Shown here: piece by piece, positions 15,923-24,887 of the stretch
Position numbering within the stretch: position 1 is the first letter of the stretch
Layout: the number at the start of each line of letters is the position of its first letter
From: Paenibacillus riograndensis SBR5
GTDB lineage: Bacteria > Bacillota > Bacilli > Paenibacillales > Paenibacillaceae
Reading direction: 5' to 3'
DNA length: 64,000 bases
Assembly: GCF_000981585.1 (NCBI RefSeq)
Contig: NZ_LN831776.1
Span: 1,441,001 to 1,505,000 of the forward strand
The notes under the pieces: generated by a model
Told to the model about the DNA's origin: nothing
Databases searched by the model: none
What the model saw: only the letters and a program-made list of their open reading frames with translations
Position numbers and translations under genes: made by a program

Positions 15923-16654
15923 TTGGCAACTGCGCTTTTTGGCAGCTTTTTATCGGCTATGGCTACTGTGCTTGGGGTGGTTCCCATTCTGTTTGTCCGG
16001 AGATTGTCCGAGCTGTGGAAGGATGTGCTGGTCGCCTTCACCGCCGGAATTATGGTATCTGCATCCACCTTTGGGTTAATGCCGCAGGCGATCAAGGAGT
16101 CGGGAATCATCGCCCTGTCCCTGGGTTTGATTACCGGTGTGCTGCTGCTCGATCTGATTGAGAATAATATTCCCCATATTGATGTAGAGAATAAACCCGG
16201 CTTCACCAACATGGATTCCAAAGCGCTGCTCGTGCTGATCGCGCTGTTCATTCATAATATTCCCGAAGGCCTCAGTACAGGCTTCAGCTACGCCAGCCAG
16301 CAGGCCAGTCTCGGTCCCATGGTGGCGATCGCCATCGGGGCGCAGAACATGCCGGAGGGACTCATTCTGGCGGTGTTTTTGCTCAATTCCCAAGCGACCC
16401 GGCGAAAAGCGCTGATCATGGCCGCCTTGACCGGCCTTATGGAGATGGTATCGGCGGTCATCGGTTATTTTACAGCCAGCTATGTGCAGAATGTAGTAGG
16501 GTACGGGCTGGCATTTGCTGCCGGAGCGATGCTCTTCATCGTCTATAAGGAACTGATTCCCGAGAGCCACGGTCATGGTTACGAACGCCCGTCCACCTAT
16601 TCTTTTATCTTCGGGCTGCTGGTGATGGTGTATATTACGCAAGTTTATGCGTGA
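15923..16654 (+). CDS. ZIP family metal transporter
   Basis: Divalent metal (zinc or iron) uptake permease of the ZIP/ZupT family in the cytoplasmic membrane, 243 residues, about eight helices. The signature metal-binding helices are plain: ALFIHNIPEGLSTG (HNxPEG) in helix IV and GAQNMPEGLILA (QNxPEG) in helix V. A short His-containing loop (PESHGHGYERP) precedes the last helix. The start is TTG 15923 after AAAGGGG. It ends at a strong two-way terminator shared with the aldo/keto reductase gene. Confidence 0.88.
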   Translation: MATALFGSFLSAMATVLGVVPILFVRRLSELWKDVLVAFTAGIMVSASTFGLMPQAIKESGIIALSLGLITGVLLLDLIENNIPHIDVENKPGFTNMDSKALLVLIALFIHNIPEGLSTGFSYASQQASLGPMVAIAIGAQNMPEGLILAVFLLNSQATRRKALIMAALTGLMEMVSAVIGYFTASYVQNVVGYGLAFAAGAMLFIVYKELIPESHGHGYERPSTYSFIFGLLVMVYITQVYA

Positions 16655-16660
16655 AGAAAA

Positions 16661-16713
16661 AAAGAGGCTGTCCTGCACGGTTAGAACTTAACCGTTCAAG
16701 GGACAGCCTCTTT
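16661..16713. terminator. Bidirectional terminator
   Basis: AAAGAGGCTGTCC (16661-16673) and GGACAGCCTCTTT (16701-16713) form a 13-bp stem between the convergent ZIP and aldo/keto reductase genes, with A-runs left and T right; it can serve both strands. Confidence 0.8.
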
Positions 16714-16734
16714 GGCATGTGCTGCTCTGCTGCT

Positions 16735-17643
16735 CTACCGGTGCTGCGCGTACCGGTTGCTTTTGCTGGCAGCCCGGAAGGCTGCCAGCTCTGCCGGAGT
16801 AAGCGGGGCCGACGCAGCTGCCGCTGCATTCAACCGCAGCTGCTCCAGGCTGCTCGCCCCCGGAATAACCGCAGCCACCGCCGGGTTTGCCAGCGGATAA
16901 TGCAGGGCCGCCTCCGTCAGGGTGCGGGAGGGACCGGTCTGCTCCAGCAGGTGTTCGTGGAGCAGGGGCAGTTCCTCGCTGCTGTAACCGAGATATTCCC
17001 GGTGTGCTTTGCTGCCGCCATGCCCGGTTAATATGCCCCCGGCCAGCGGCCCCCGGGCAATCAGGCCAATGCCATGCTGTTCCAGCAGCGGCAGTACCGC
17101 TTCCTCCGGCCGCCGGTCCAGAATGCTGTACTGGCTCATGACGCTGACAATATGGGAGCGGGAGACATATTCGCGGATTACATTCGGACGGATGGAGGAA
17201 ATGCCATAGTACCGGATAAGACCTTCCTGCTTCAGCTCCTCAAAGGCTTCAATCGTCTCGCCGATCGGATCCTCGAGAGTTCCTCCGTGCAACTGGTACA
17301 GGTCTATATAATCGGTCTGTAATCGGCGCAGACTGCCCTTTACTGCCGATTTGATATAGGCTTTGGAAGGGTCCCAGCTCCAGCCCGCTTGTCCGGGAAT
17401 TCTGCGGTTGCCCACTTTGGTGGCAAGAATAACATCCCCGCGGCGCCCGCGCAGTGCCTGGCCGATAATTTCTTCATTGCGCCCTTCATCATAAAGGTCA
17501 GCGGTATCCAGGAAGTTGATGCCCAGCTCCAGCGCTTCGTGAATGATTGCGGCAGCCCTGGCCTCATCTGTTCCGAGAGACATGCAGCCTAGTCCCATGG
17601 CGCTTACGTATAAATCGGAATTTCCTAAACGGTTTGTCTTCAT
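16735..17643 (-). CDS. Aldo/keto reductase
   Basis: NAD(P)H-dependent carbonyl reductase, 302 residues, TIM-barrel fold. The catalytic tetrad is recognisable: Asp and Tyr in LDTADLYDEGRNEE, Lys in ILATKVGNR and His in LYQLHGG. The C-terminal cofactor strand AAVIPGASSLEQLRLN is also present. The natural substrate is unknown. It lies 29 bases after another aldo/keto reductase gene and downstream of an AraC-type regulator on the same strand, so the three may form a small carbonyl- or sugar-metabolism unit. Confidence 0.87.
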   Translation of the reverse strand: MKTNRLGNSDLYVSAMGLGCMSLGTDEARAAAIIHEALELGINFLDTADLYDEGRNEEIIGQALRGRRGDVILATKVGNRRIPGQAGWSWDPSKAYIKSAVKGSLRRLQTDYIDLYQLHGGTLEDPIGETIEAFEELKQEGLIRYYGISSIRPNVIREYVSRSHIVSVMSQYSILDRRPEEAVLPLLEQHGIGLIARGPLAGGILTGHGGSKAHREYLGYSSEELPLLHEHLLEQTGPSRTLTEAALHYPLANPAVAAVIPGASSLEQLRLNAAAAASAPLTPAELAAFRAASKSNRYAQHR

Positions 17644-17672
17644 CTGCTGTCCTTTCTGAGCTGCTTTTAAGC

Positions 17673-18662
17673 TTATCCCCGCAAAATATTCTCGATTTGC
17701 TCCAGCTCCTCCGCGCTGAGCTCAGGCGCGTTCAGGGAGGCAACCGCGTCTTCGATCTGGCTGACCTTGCTGGCACCGATCAGGGCCGAAGTGACTTTGC
17801 CGCCACGGAGAACCCATGACAAGGCCAGCTGCGACATTTTTTGCCCGCGTGCGGCAGCGAGCTCATTCAGCTTGCTTACTTTGCCAATGACCTCTGCGGT
17901 GATCTCCTTCTCGGAGAGGAACACGCTGGGTCCGGCCGCGCGGGAATCCGGCGTGATGCCTTTGAGGTAGCGGTCGGTCAGGATGCCTTTTTGCAGCGGC
18001 GAGAAGGCGATGGTGCCGATGCCTTCTTCGGCGAGCACATCCTGCAGCCCGTCTTCAATCCAGCGCGACATCATGGAATAATTCGGCTGATGGATCAGGC
18101 AAGGTGTGCCCAGGCGGCGCAGAATCTGCGCCGCTTCACGCGCTTGTTCGGCATTGTAGTTGGAGATGCCGACATACAGCGCCTTGCCCTGGCGCACCAG
18201 CAGGTCCAGTGCGGACATCGTTTCCTCCAGCGGTGTGTTCGGGTCGGGACGGTGATGATAGAAAATATCCACATAGTCCAGTCCCATCCGCTTCAGGCTC
18301 TGGTCGAGGCTGGAAACGAGGTATTTCTTCGAGCCCCATTCGCCATAAGGGCCTGGCCACATATAGTAGCCGGCTTTGCTGGAGATGATCAGCTCGTCGC
18401 GGTAAGCGGCGAGATCTTTGCGCAGGATTTGCCCGAAGCTCTCTTCGGCGGAGCCGGCCGGCGGGCCGTAGTTATTGGCCAGGTCAAAGTGGGTAATCCC
18501 CAGGTCGAAGGCCCTTCTGATCATGGCGCGGCCGTTCTCGAACACATCATTGCCGCCAAAGTTATGCCATAGTCCAAGCGAGATTGCGGGCAGGAGCAGG
18601 CCGCTGCGGCCGGTACGGTTATATTTCATCTGGCTGTAACGTTCAGAATTTGCAGAATACAT
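17673..18662 (-). CDS. yghZ: Aldo/keto reductase, YghZ/L-glyceraldehyde-3-phosphate reductase type
   Basis: A 329-residue aldo/keto reductase whose sequence around the active site (FDLANNYGPPAGSAEESFG, SSKAGYYMWPGPYGEWGSKK, DIFYHHRPDPNTPLEETM) is that of the YghZ subfamily, known to reduce L-glyceraldehyde 3-phosphate and methylglyoxal with NADPH. The likely role is detoxification of reactive carbonyls. A ribosome site AAGGAGG precedes ATG 18662. It is upstream of the second aldo/keto reductase and downstream of an AraC regulator on the same strand. Confidence 0.88.
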   Translation of the reverse strand: MYSANSERYSQMKYNRTGRSGLLLPAISLGLWHNFGGNDVFENGRAMIRRAFDLGITHFDLANNYGPPAGSAEESFGQILRKDLAAYRDELIISSKAGYYMWPGPYGEWGSKKYLVSSLDQSLKRMGLDYVDIFYHHRPDPNTPLEETMSALDLLVRQGKALYVGISNYNAEQAREAAQILRRLGTPCLIHQPNYSMMSRWIEDGLQDVLAEEGIGTIAFSPLQKGILTDRYLKGITPDSRAAGPSVFLSEKEITAEVIGKVSKLNELAAARGQKMSQLALSWVLRGGKVTSALIGASKVSQIEDAVASLNAPELSAEELEQIENILRG

Positions 18663-18768
18663 CGGATTTGTTCCTCCTTAAAATGTTTTCTTTACCAGTT
18701 TGGGCTAAAGGCTTCGCTTTTATTGTAGCGGAAGTGCAGGAACAAAAGTATGTCAGCAAGGAAGAAGT

Positions 18769-19617
18769 TTATAGAACAATGTCATTACCGGCATGGCGGA
18801 TGCGGTACTCCTTGGGCGAGCAGCCTTTGACTTTCTTGAACATGCGGGAGAACAGCAGCGGGTCCTGATAGCCGACAGAGCGTGAAATTTCACCGATTGT
18901 GCAGGGGGTCTCCGTCAGCAGCTCACATGCCTTGGCGATGCGGAAATTAAGCAGGTACTGCTGCGGCGGCAGGCCGACGGTTTTTTTGAACAATGCCGAT
19001 AAATATTTGCGGTCCAGCTTCAGGGAGGAGGACATGCACTCTACAGTCACATTCTCACAGTAATGGGCATGCAGATAATGCAGACACTGCTCCACATAGA
19101 TACTTTTTTGACGGGGGAGCGGGATGGGATGGGCAGCCGCCGGAACCATGCGCACCAGCAGCCCGAAGAACTCATACATGATCGCCTTAAGAGGCAGATC
19201 AAGACTGTCCTTATAGTCCGCAGCCGCGCTAAGCCGGTCATAGAGTGCGGGCATAAGCGAATCATCCATCGGGAAGACGGGATGCTCCGGCGAGAGCGAG
19301 GTTTTGGACAGCAGATAACCGATTTCCTCTCCCGTAAAAGCAACCCATGAATAGGTCCAGGGCTGATCCATATCTGCGGCATAATGAGTAACGATATGAG
19401 GATAAGTCAGGAACGCCTGACCGGGCTGCAGCATGTGGGTTTCTCTCCCGACTGTGACCCGGCCGGTTCCGGCATGAATGAAATGGATTTTGTACAGGTC
19501 CCGCACGCCGGGGCCAACGCTGTGTCCGGGAGCACACTCTTCACGGCCCCAATAATGAAGATGCAGATCGGGATTGCCCCGGAAAGGGCGCTCTGAATTA
19601 TATTTGAATATAGCCAT
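18769..19617 (-). CDS. AraC family transcriptional regulator
   Basis: A 282-residue regulator with an N-terminal cupin-like sensing domain (about residues 20-150; LQPGQAFLTYPHIVTHY is the beta-barrel core) and a C-terminal double helix-turn-helix AraC domain (about 185-280; CMSSSLKLDRKYLSALFKK and ISRSVGYQDPLLFSRMFKK). The form is typical of sugar-responsive activators in Paenibacillus. It is followed on the same strand by two aldo/keto reductases after a gap of about 105 bases, so it may control them. The effector is unknown. Confidence 0.87.
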   Translation of the reverse strand: MAIFKYNSERPFRGNPDLHLHYWGREECAPGHSVGPGVRDLYKIHFIHAGTGRVTVGRETHMLQPGQAFLTYPHIVTHYAADMDQPWTYSWVAFTGEEIGYLLSKTSLSPEHPVFPMDDSLMPALYDRLSAAADYKDSLDLPLKAIMYEFFGLLVRMVPAAAHPIPLPRQKSIYVEQCLHYLHAHYCENVTVECMSSSLKLDRKYLSALFKKTVGLPPQQYLLNFRIAKACELLTETPCTIGEISRSVGYQDPLLFSRMFKKVKGCSPKEYRIRHAGNDIVL

Positions 19618-19714
19618 GCTTCAGCCTCTTTTCAGTGTAGGATGGCTCCAGGCAATTACCTTGATAGACATCCTCTATTATACATTAGATTGTCCAAGGC
19701 TGATCAACCGCAAA

Positions 19715-19746
19715 AAGTCCCAGACCCCAGGCTGTGGGCGGGACTT
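19715..19746 (-). terminator. Terminator of the 2Fe-2S protein gene
   Basis: AAGTCCC (19715-19721) and GGGACTT (19740-19746) with inner pairs form a stem; on the minus strand it is followed by TTTTT, about 85 bases after the stop of the gene at 19832-20143. Confidence 0.6.
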
Positions 19747-19831
19747 ACAGGGTTTAGATAAGAAGGGGTTGTACGGGGGTTAATGCAGCAATAGAAATAT
19801 GCAGCCAGCCGGTGCGGGCAGGAATCAGGCT

Positions 19832-20143
19832 TCAGGCTTCCATTTTGAGCATTACCAGTTCTTCGACAGGCTCGCCATTCACCAGATGCTCTTCCACGAT
19901 ACGTTCCACATCATCTGTAGTCACATTGTAATACCAGATGCCGTCGGGATAAACAATCACAAAAGGGCCGTTGCCGCACAGGCCGAGGCAGCTGGTTTTG
20001 TTGATTTTGACGGTTTTGTTAATCCCCTTCTCCACGAGCTGTTCTTTGAATTCCTGCATGACATCTTCCACATCCTGATTATTGCAGTGCTCGCTGCAGC
20101 AGAAGAGCAGGTGCTTCTTCAGCACCTTGAGTCGCATATTCAT
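19832..20143 (-). CDS. Thioredoxin-like [2Fe-2S] ferredoxin family protein
   Basis: Small redox protein of 103 residues with the thioredoxin-like 2Fe-2S fold (NuoE C-terminal/Shethna type). The cysteine ligands appear as CCSEHC near residues 15-20 and TSCLGLCGNGP near 51-61, followed by FVIVYPDGIWYYNVTTDDVE and a conserved EEHLVNGEPVEELV tail. It probably passes electrons in the cytoplasm; the partner is not evident. The ribosome site AAGGAGG precedes ATG 20143. Monocistronic. Confidence 0.85.
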   Translation of the reverse strand: MNMRLKVLKKHLLFCCSEHCNNQDVEDVMQEFKEQLVEKGINKTVKINKTSCLGLCGNGPFVIVYPDGIWYYNVTTDDVERIVEEHLVNGEPVEELVMLKMEA

Positions 20144-20494
20144 ACCTGAGCCTCCTTGACCGAGTCATAATAGTTGACCTATCTTACGAGGAGTATATTC
20201 CCTTTTGCAGCATCTGTAATGGGGTAGCGGTCAATGTTCCAAAAGGCTTAACAAATGGGTAAAATCGGGGATATTTGCGTCAGATTATCTAACCTGAATT
20301 CAAGGAAATTGATCAAAATGTGTCTTTTTATATATTTCCCGAATTATTTCCTGTTTGATAAATTCTTTTGTGGATTCAGCCTGAAAAGAGATATTATGCA
20401 GTTTAGGCTCTGTGTGTTTGGTTAAGTAAGGGATGTGAAAACAAGCAGCATGATGAATTGACACCCAATAAAAAGCCATCAGGAGGGAATCGTT
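20144..20494. other. 350-bp intergenic region, no gene seen
   Basis: This divergent gap between the 2Fe-2S gene and the general-stress gene becomes AT-rich after 20290. I looked for a sigma-B-type GTTTAA...GGGTAT promoter ahead of the stress gene and found only weak partial matches. No RNA gene or repeat was recognised. Confidence 0.5.
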
Positions 20495-21682
20495 ATGAAC
20501 AAGAAAATTGTTGGTGTATTCCATACCGAACATGAAGCTTCACAGGCCATTGAGGCGTTGAAAAGCCGCGGATTTCTGACAGAGGATATCTCGGTGATTG
20601 CAAGAAATAAGCAGGATGTCGAAACGATCAATGATGAAACGGGTACCAAAGCCCCCGAGGGAATGGCTTCAGGTGCGGCGACCGGCGGCGTGCTGGGCGG
20701 TGTAACCGGACTTCTGGCGGGCATCGGCGCACTGGCGATTCCGGGAATCGGACCCATTCTTGCGGCGGGGCCCATTGCGGCAACACTGGCAGGAGCTGCG
20801 GTAGGTGCCGGAACCGGGGGACTTGTCGGCGGGCTGATCGGACTTGGCATACCGGAGGATGAAGCGGAAAGCTATGATAATTATGTGGATGAAGGCCGCA
20901 TTCTCGTTATGGTGGATGCCGACAGCACGCGGGCCAATGATGTATACTCGGTGTTCCGCAGCCACAACTCCGCAAATGCTGACCGTTATATAGATGAGGC
21001 AATTCCTGAAGGTGAGGCGGCGAAAGCCCGGCATTCAGTAAGTGATACGGTGGATGCCGCATTCAATGGCTCCGGGCTGGAGGGACGCGAGGATACTGGA
21101 CTGGATACGATGAATTCCGCACCGGTGAATGATCTTCCGGGGAGCAGAAGGCTGGATGATGTGAACCGGCCGGGGATGACGGGAGATGTCTATTCCAGCT
21201 CACGGGAAGGCATGGACAGCGCACTGGACAACACAGGATCCGATGATTGGGCTGACCGTGAGCGAGAGCGCGATGAAGCGCGTAAGCTGCGCTTGCGGGA
21301 AGAACAGCTCGACGTTTCCAAAAATAAAGTGCAGACCGGTGAAGTGAACGTGCGGAAAGAGATCGTTGAAGAGCAGAAAACGATTAATGTTCCAGTCAGC
21401 CATGAAGAAATTGTCATCGAACGCCGTTCCGTTAATCATGATTCCACGGCAGAACCCGTCGGAGCCGGTGAGACGATTCGTATTCCTGTAAGCGAGGAAC
21501 AGGTCGAGGTCAACAAGAATACGGTGGTCACCGGTGAAGTGGATGTTCATAAACGTGAAATTCAGGAGACGGAGCAGGTTAAAGATACCGTTAAACGTGA
21601 GGAAGCCCGGGTGGATAAGACGGGTAATGTGAAAGTTAACAATAATAGCGGGGTGCTGAGAGACCACAGCCGGACCCGTTAA
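20495..21682 (+). CDS. General stress protein 17M-like / DUF2382 (YsnF) protein
   Basis: A 395-residue two-domain protein. The N-terminal part (about 1-165) is the YflT/general stress protein 17M domain: KKIVGVFHTEHEASQAIEAL, then a long Gly/Ala-rich stretch (GGVLGGVTGLLAGIGALAIP) that may insert in or skim a membrane, and YVDEGRILVMVD. The C-terminal part (about 270-385) is a DUF2382 domain with paired LDVSKNKVQTGEVNVRKE and VEVNKNTVVTGEVDVHKRE repeats, often linked to stress survival. An acidic, Asp/Arg-rich linker joins them. Start ATG 20495 after CAGGAGGG. Confidence 0.85.
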   Translation: MNKKIVGVFHTEHEASQAIEALKSRGFLTEDISVIARNKQDVETINDETGTKAPEGMASGAATGGVLGGVTGLLAGIGALAIPGIGPILAAGPIAATLAGAAVGAGTGGLVGGLIGLGIPEDEAESYDNYVDEGRILVMVDADSTRANDVYSVFRSHNSANADRYIDEAIPEGEAAKARHSVSDTVDAAFNGSGLEGREDTGLDTMNSAPVNDLPGSRRLDDVNRPGMTGDVYSSSREGMDSALDNTGSDDWADRERERDEARKLRLREEQLDVSKNKVQTGEVNVRKEIVEEQKTINVPVSHEEIVIERRSVNHDSTAEPVGAGETIRIPVSEEQVEVNKNTVVTGEVDVHKREIQETEQVKDTVKREEARVDKTGNVKVNNNSGVLRDHSRTR

Positions 21683-21736
21683 GAGGAATTCGCAAGCAGG
21701 GGGCATTGCCTCCGTGGAGTAACGATTATTGGAGTA

Positions 21737-21779
21737 AAAGAAGGGTTTCCCTGAGTTGGACTTGGGGGAACCCTTCTTT
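21737..21779 (+). terminator. Terminator of the stress protein gene
   Basis: AAAGAAGGGTTTCC (21737-21750) pairs with GGAACCCTTCTTT (21767-21779), about 55 bases after the stop codon. Confidence 0.75.
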
Positions 21780-21859
21780 GTAATGAGTGAGCGGGAATCT
21801 GCGGGCTGCGGGGTGCGTAACCAGCAGATTCGTTTTGGGCTGATGTTTCATAAGCACTC

Positions 21860-22246
21860 TCAATCCCTCATTCTCTCGTAAAGAAGGCTCAGTATCTCCT
21901 TTGCTCTTAGTATCACTCTTTTCATATCCTCATCTTGTATCACCTCTAACTCCTTCCCCTCCCCATTAACGATATAATTTAACTCGCCAACAAACACCGC
22001 AATCTCAAGCCCAGGATTATAATCCGTATGTATAAGTAGCAAAAGATCAATTAATGATATTTCTGAACCGAACTCTGCCTTATGTTCATAAATGTATAGC
22101 GCACGGGTCATGGAGATGAGCGCTGAATGACAAAGAAAGAACGAAGCTTTAAACTGATTGTGTTTTCTCATAATCTGGGCTAATTTCATATGATATTGAG
22201 CAAGTTGATAATAATCGTCGATTTTCTCTTGCAAGCTTTTACCCAT
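21860..22246 (-). CDS. HEPN-like domain protein
   Basis: A 128-residue, all-helical protein. The stretch FKASFFLCHSALISMTRALY followed by IYEHK resembles a HEPN domain and contains R-x6-H (RALYIYEH), the spacing of the RNase motif R-x4-6-H in active HEPN toxins. I do not recognise a closer family. It faces an XRE-type regulator across about 145 AT-rich bases, an arrangement also seen in toxin-antitoxin and defence loci, but no nucleotidyltransferase antitoxin is present. The HEPN call is from pattern only. Confidence 0.5.
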   Translation of the reverse strand: MGKSLQEKIDDYYQLAQYHMKLAQIMRKHNQFKASFFLCHSALISMTRALYIYEHKAEFGSEISLIDLLLLIHTDYNPGLEIAVFVGELNYIVNGEGKELEVIQDEDMKRVILRAKEILSLLYERMRD

Positions 22247-22391
22247 AGCTAATGCCTCCTAGACTATAATTGGAAAAGCATCACATAATTATAATACTTA
22301 TAAATATTAAAATAAATAATAATATTCATTGTTTGGTGTTTACCTTTATGAAACTTGTCTACACTTTTGACATGGAGAGGTGAATACCATA

Positions 22392-22724
22392 ATGGATAAA
22401 GAAATATTGAAGCTCGTAGGAACCCGGATTCGTGCTCTTCGGAAAGAGCGGGGATTATCGCAGGAAGCGCTTGGGGAGAAAGGCGGATTTCATTTTTCAT
22501 ACATAGGGCAGATTGAACGCGGCGAGAAGAATGTTTCTTTATTGAATTTACATAAGATAGCAGAATCGCTTGAAGTTAATTTAATTCAGCTGTTTGCGTA
22601 TCTGAATGAAGAGTTTATGGTTACATCAGCAGAGAGCGATATTCAAGATATTGTAGGTATGCTTCGTGATGCCAATGATGAGAAAATCCGTGTGGCTAAA
22701 AATGTACTAAAGGAATTATTATGA
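22392..22724 (+). CDS. XRE family helix-turn-helix regulator
   Basis: Small DNA-binding protein of 110 residues. The N-terminal XRE/Cro helix-turn-helix (about residues 8-65) reads VGTRIRALRKERGLSQEALG and FHFSYIGQIERGEKNVS, followed by LLNLHKIAESLEV. A short helical tail may mediate dimerisation. It resembles SinR-type or restriction-modification controller proteins. The start is ATG 22392 after GGAGAGG (22375-22381); GTG 22380 overlaps that site. It is divergent from the HEPN-like gene and upstream of an Mrr-like nuclease, so it may control one or both. Confidence 0.82.
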   Translation: MDKEILKLVGTRIRALRKERGLSQEALGEKGGFHFSYIGQIERGEKNVSLLNLHKIAESLEVNLIQLFAYLNEEFMVTSAESDIQDIVGMLRDANDEKIRVAKNVLKELL

Positions 22725-22765
22725 GGCAAGGTCCTACAGGGCAACAAATGAGGTCGTAAGAAGTA

Positions 22766-22796
22766 AAAACGCACAAGCCAGTGGCTTGTGCGTTTT
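22766..22796 (+). terminator. Terminator of the XRE gene
   Basis: AAAACGCACAAGCC, AGT, then GGCTTGTGCGTTTT: a perfect 14-bp stem 42 bases after the XRE stop, which separates it from the downstream nuclease gene. Confidence 0.85.
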
Positions 22797-22890
22797 GCTG
22801 TAGCGTAAGTGTAGTGCTTCTTTTATGATTAATGGCAATGACCTAAAGTTTGATATTCAAGAAATTTTATTAATTTATCAAGGAGCAGCC

Positions 22891-23616
22891 ATGACATCAT
22901 TTATCGGATTTATAGTAGCTATTATTGTCTTATCCACTTTAACCGGGATGATGCAAGGAAATAAGAAGAAGAGAAGACGCAGTACAGGCAAGCGGCAGAC
23001 TACTGTTAAGAAAAGTACTGCCAAAAGCACTGCTACTTTTAACCGTTCCTCTACGACGTGCAGACCGGATGATGTGCTTTTAAAAACACCTCTGGACAAA
23101 ATTAATGGTGCTGAGTTTGAGCGATTGCTGTCCCTGTATTTCCGGGATCTAGGCTATACCGTTAAAGAAGTAGGTGTGGGAGGCAAGGATGGAGGCGTAG
23201 ACTTGGTAATCGTCGATAAACGCGGTGAAAAAACTGCGGTTCAAGCTAAATGTTACGCTGATCATAATAAAGTGCAAGTTATGACCGTCCGCGAGCTGGT
23301 GGGCGCAAAAAGAAATCATGACTGCATTCTGTCTCTGCTGGTCACTACTTCCGATCTTACATCAGAAGCGAAGCGGGAGGCCGAGCAATTCAAGGTTGAT
23401 TACTGGCATGGTGGTCTTGTTGAGAACAAGCTCCGTGCCTGGGGGAAATGGCAGCCAGCTAGAACCAAAGCAAAGCCCAAAAAAGCTACTAGTTCTACAG
23501 TCAAAGCCGTAACGTGCGCATGCGGGGCTCCAATGGTTCAACGTAAGAATAAGGAAGGCATAGCTTTCTGGGGTTGCAGTAATTATCCGAGTTGCCGGAA
23601 GACGAAGGCTATATAA
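22891..23616 (+). CDS. Membrane-anchored Mrr-like restriction endonuclease with zinc finger
   Basis: A 241-residue protein of three parts: an N-terminal membrane helix (SFIGFIVAIIVLSTLTGM, about residues 3-20) followed by a Lys/Arg-rich stretch; an Mrr-cat/restriction endonuclease-like domain (about 70-190) with GGVDLVIVDKRGEKTAVQAK, the D-x(n)-QxK catalytic pattern; and a C-terminal four-cysteine topoisomerase-type zinc finger (CACGAPM...WGCSNYPSC). It should cleave DNA, perhaps at the membrane as in other anchored Mrr-like proteins; target and role are unknown. Start ATG 22891 after AAGGAG. Confidence 0.85.
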   Translation: MTSFIGFIVAIIVLSTLTGMMQGNKKKRRRSTGKRQTTVKKSTAKSTATFNRSSTTCRPDDVLLKTPLDKINGAEFERLLSLYFRDLGYTVKEVGVGGKDGGVDLVIVDKRGEKTAVQAKCYADHNKVQVMTVRELVGAKRNHDCILSLLVTTSDLTSEAKREAEQFKVDYWHGGLVENKLRAWGKWQPARTKAKPKKATSSTVKAVTCACGAPMVQRKNKEGIAFWGCSNYPSCRKTKAI

Positions 23617-23879
23617 ACGCAAACTAAGACCATCCTTAAGATAGCTATCCAAACTTGCCCTATCAGCCAATGCGGAGAACCGTATTATACGTGATTTTGG
23701 TTCTTATCAAAAGTGAATTTATACGCCGTAGAGATTCTGTCAGGAAAAACAGAACTCCTGAATGAATATGTTCGCTTTGTTCATACCTATGTGAAGGGAA
23801 TTTCGGACTGTTTGTGCAGTCGAAGTACAGAAGATTTTGTTATCTTAGGGGTTTATATGATTAGAAAGGTTGGTTTTAA
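23617..23879. other. Intergenic region with a weak small ORF
   Basis: The gap between the nuclease and kinase-fold genes holds an open stretch 23695-23886 (reads NLYAVEILSGKTELLNEYVR and on) with a GTG at 23713 but no ribosome site. It overlaps the next gene's start in another frame. I do not annotate it as a gene; it may be a relic. Confidence 0.3.
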
Positions 23880-24887
23880 ATGCTGTTGACGACTGAGGAC
23901 CAATTAGTCAACGAAATCGCGGACTGGCTGAAAAAGCATTTTTCGGCTGAGATGCTGTCCGCTGAGCGTGTTAGGCGCGGGCTAATGAACGAGAAGTGGA
24001 TTGTTGAGACGAACAAGGGAAGGCTGTTCGCCAAAAGCTATCACCCTGAGCGGTTTAAGATGCATGATCCGGAATTTCGCGGCAAGATTGAAAATGCGCT
24101 GCAACTGCAGCTTCTTTTTTATCAGGCGGGAGGACCGTGTCCTGAGCCGCTGGTGCTGGAAGGGCGCTGCATGCACATCCTGCCGTGCGGAAGGTACATG
24201 ACCGTCATGATGTGCTGTCCGGGCGCTATGGTGCCCGCTGGCATGATCGGTGAGCATGGGATGCACTCACTCGGACGTGCTGCCGCAGATATGCATGCCG
24301 TCTGGGATTCCGCGGCGGCATCAGGGTTCGGAGCAGCAGTGCCGCCGGAGGAACCGGTTTGGCGGTTGTCCCGCAAGGAGATGGAGCGCACCTGGGAGGT
24401 GAATTGGGATGCGGCTCGTGACTCGTCTGAGCGTGTCCGGAATGCATTGCAATTACAGAAGGCGATTGTTGATTCACTTGGAGATGATGACTTTACACCT
24501 CTGACTGCAGGCTGGGCCCACCTCGATCTGTGGGCAGATAACCTGCTTTTTGAAGGGGATGCTCTGACAGCCATCGTTGATTTCGACCGGGCGCGCTACT
24601 CGTTTCCAGCGCTGGACCTCGGGCGGGCTGTCCTTTCCGGCACGCTCAGCGGGCGCGGATTCCGCAAAGATGCAGTGGCCGCTTTCGCTGAAGGCTACCG
24701 TAGTGTGCGGGCGCTGCCGCAGGGCTCGCTTGTGAGGGCAATCAAGTACGTCTGGTGCATCGAATCGCTTTGGTGGATCAAGCCGTCGTTCGAATCGTCC
24801 AGCGCGGTCCCTGTCCGTTTTGCTGAGGAAATGATCCATACTGCGGAGCGGTGGGAGCAACTGGACGCTCTTCTTGGGGGCATTTAA
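23880..24887 (+). CDS. Phosphotransferase (APH/choline-kinase fold) protein
   Basis: A 335-residue protein with the aminoglycoside phosphotransferase-type kinase fold. The catalytic loop reads GWAHLDLWADNLLFEG (HxDxxxxN) and the metal-binding motif AIVDFDRARY; the N-lobe has the beta strand WIVETNKGRLFAKSY with a candidate ATP-binding Lys. Such proteins phosphorylate small hydroxyl compounds (homoserine, choline, sugars, antibiotics); the substrate here cannot be inferred. Its stop overlaps by four bases the stop of the convergent WYL-regulator gene. Confidence 0.82.
   Translation: MLLTTEDQLVNEIADWLKKHFSAEMLSAERVRRGLMNEKWIVETNKGRLFAKSYHPERFKMHDPEFRGKIENALQLQLLFYQAGGPCPEPLVLEGRCMHILPCGRYMTVMMCCPGAMVPAGMIGEHGMHSLGRAAADMHAVWDSAAASGFGAAVPPEEPVWRLSRKEMERTWEVNWDAARDSSERVRNALQLQKAIVDSLGDDDFTPLTAGWAHLDLWADNLLFEGDALTAIVDFDRARYSFPALDLGRAVLSGTLSGRGFRKDAVAAFAEGYRSVRALPQGSLVRAIKYVWCIESLWWIKPSFESSSAVPVRFAEEMIHTAERWEQLDALLGGI

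Noticed and set aside
20221..20460. Sigma-B-type promoter before the general stress protein gene
   Set aside because: Only partial matches (GCTTAA...GGGATA at the wrong spacing).
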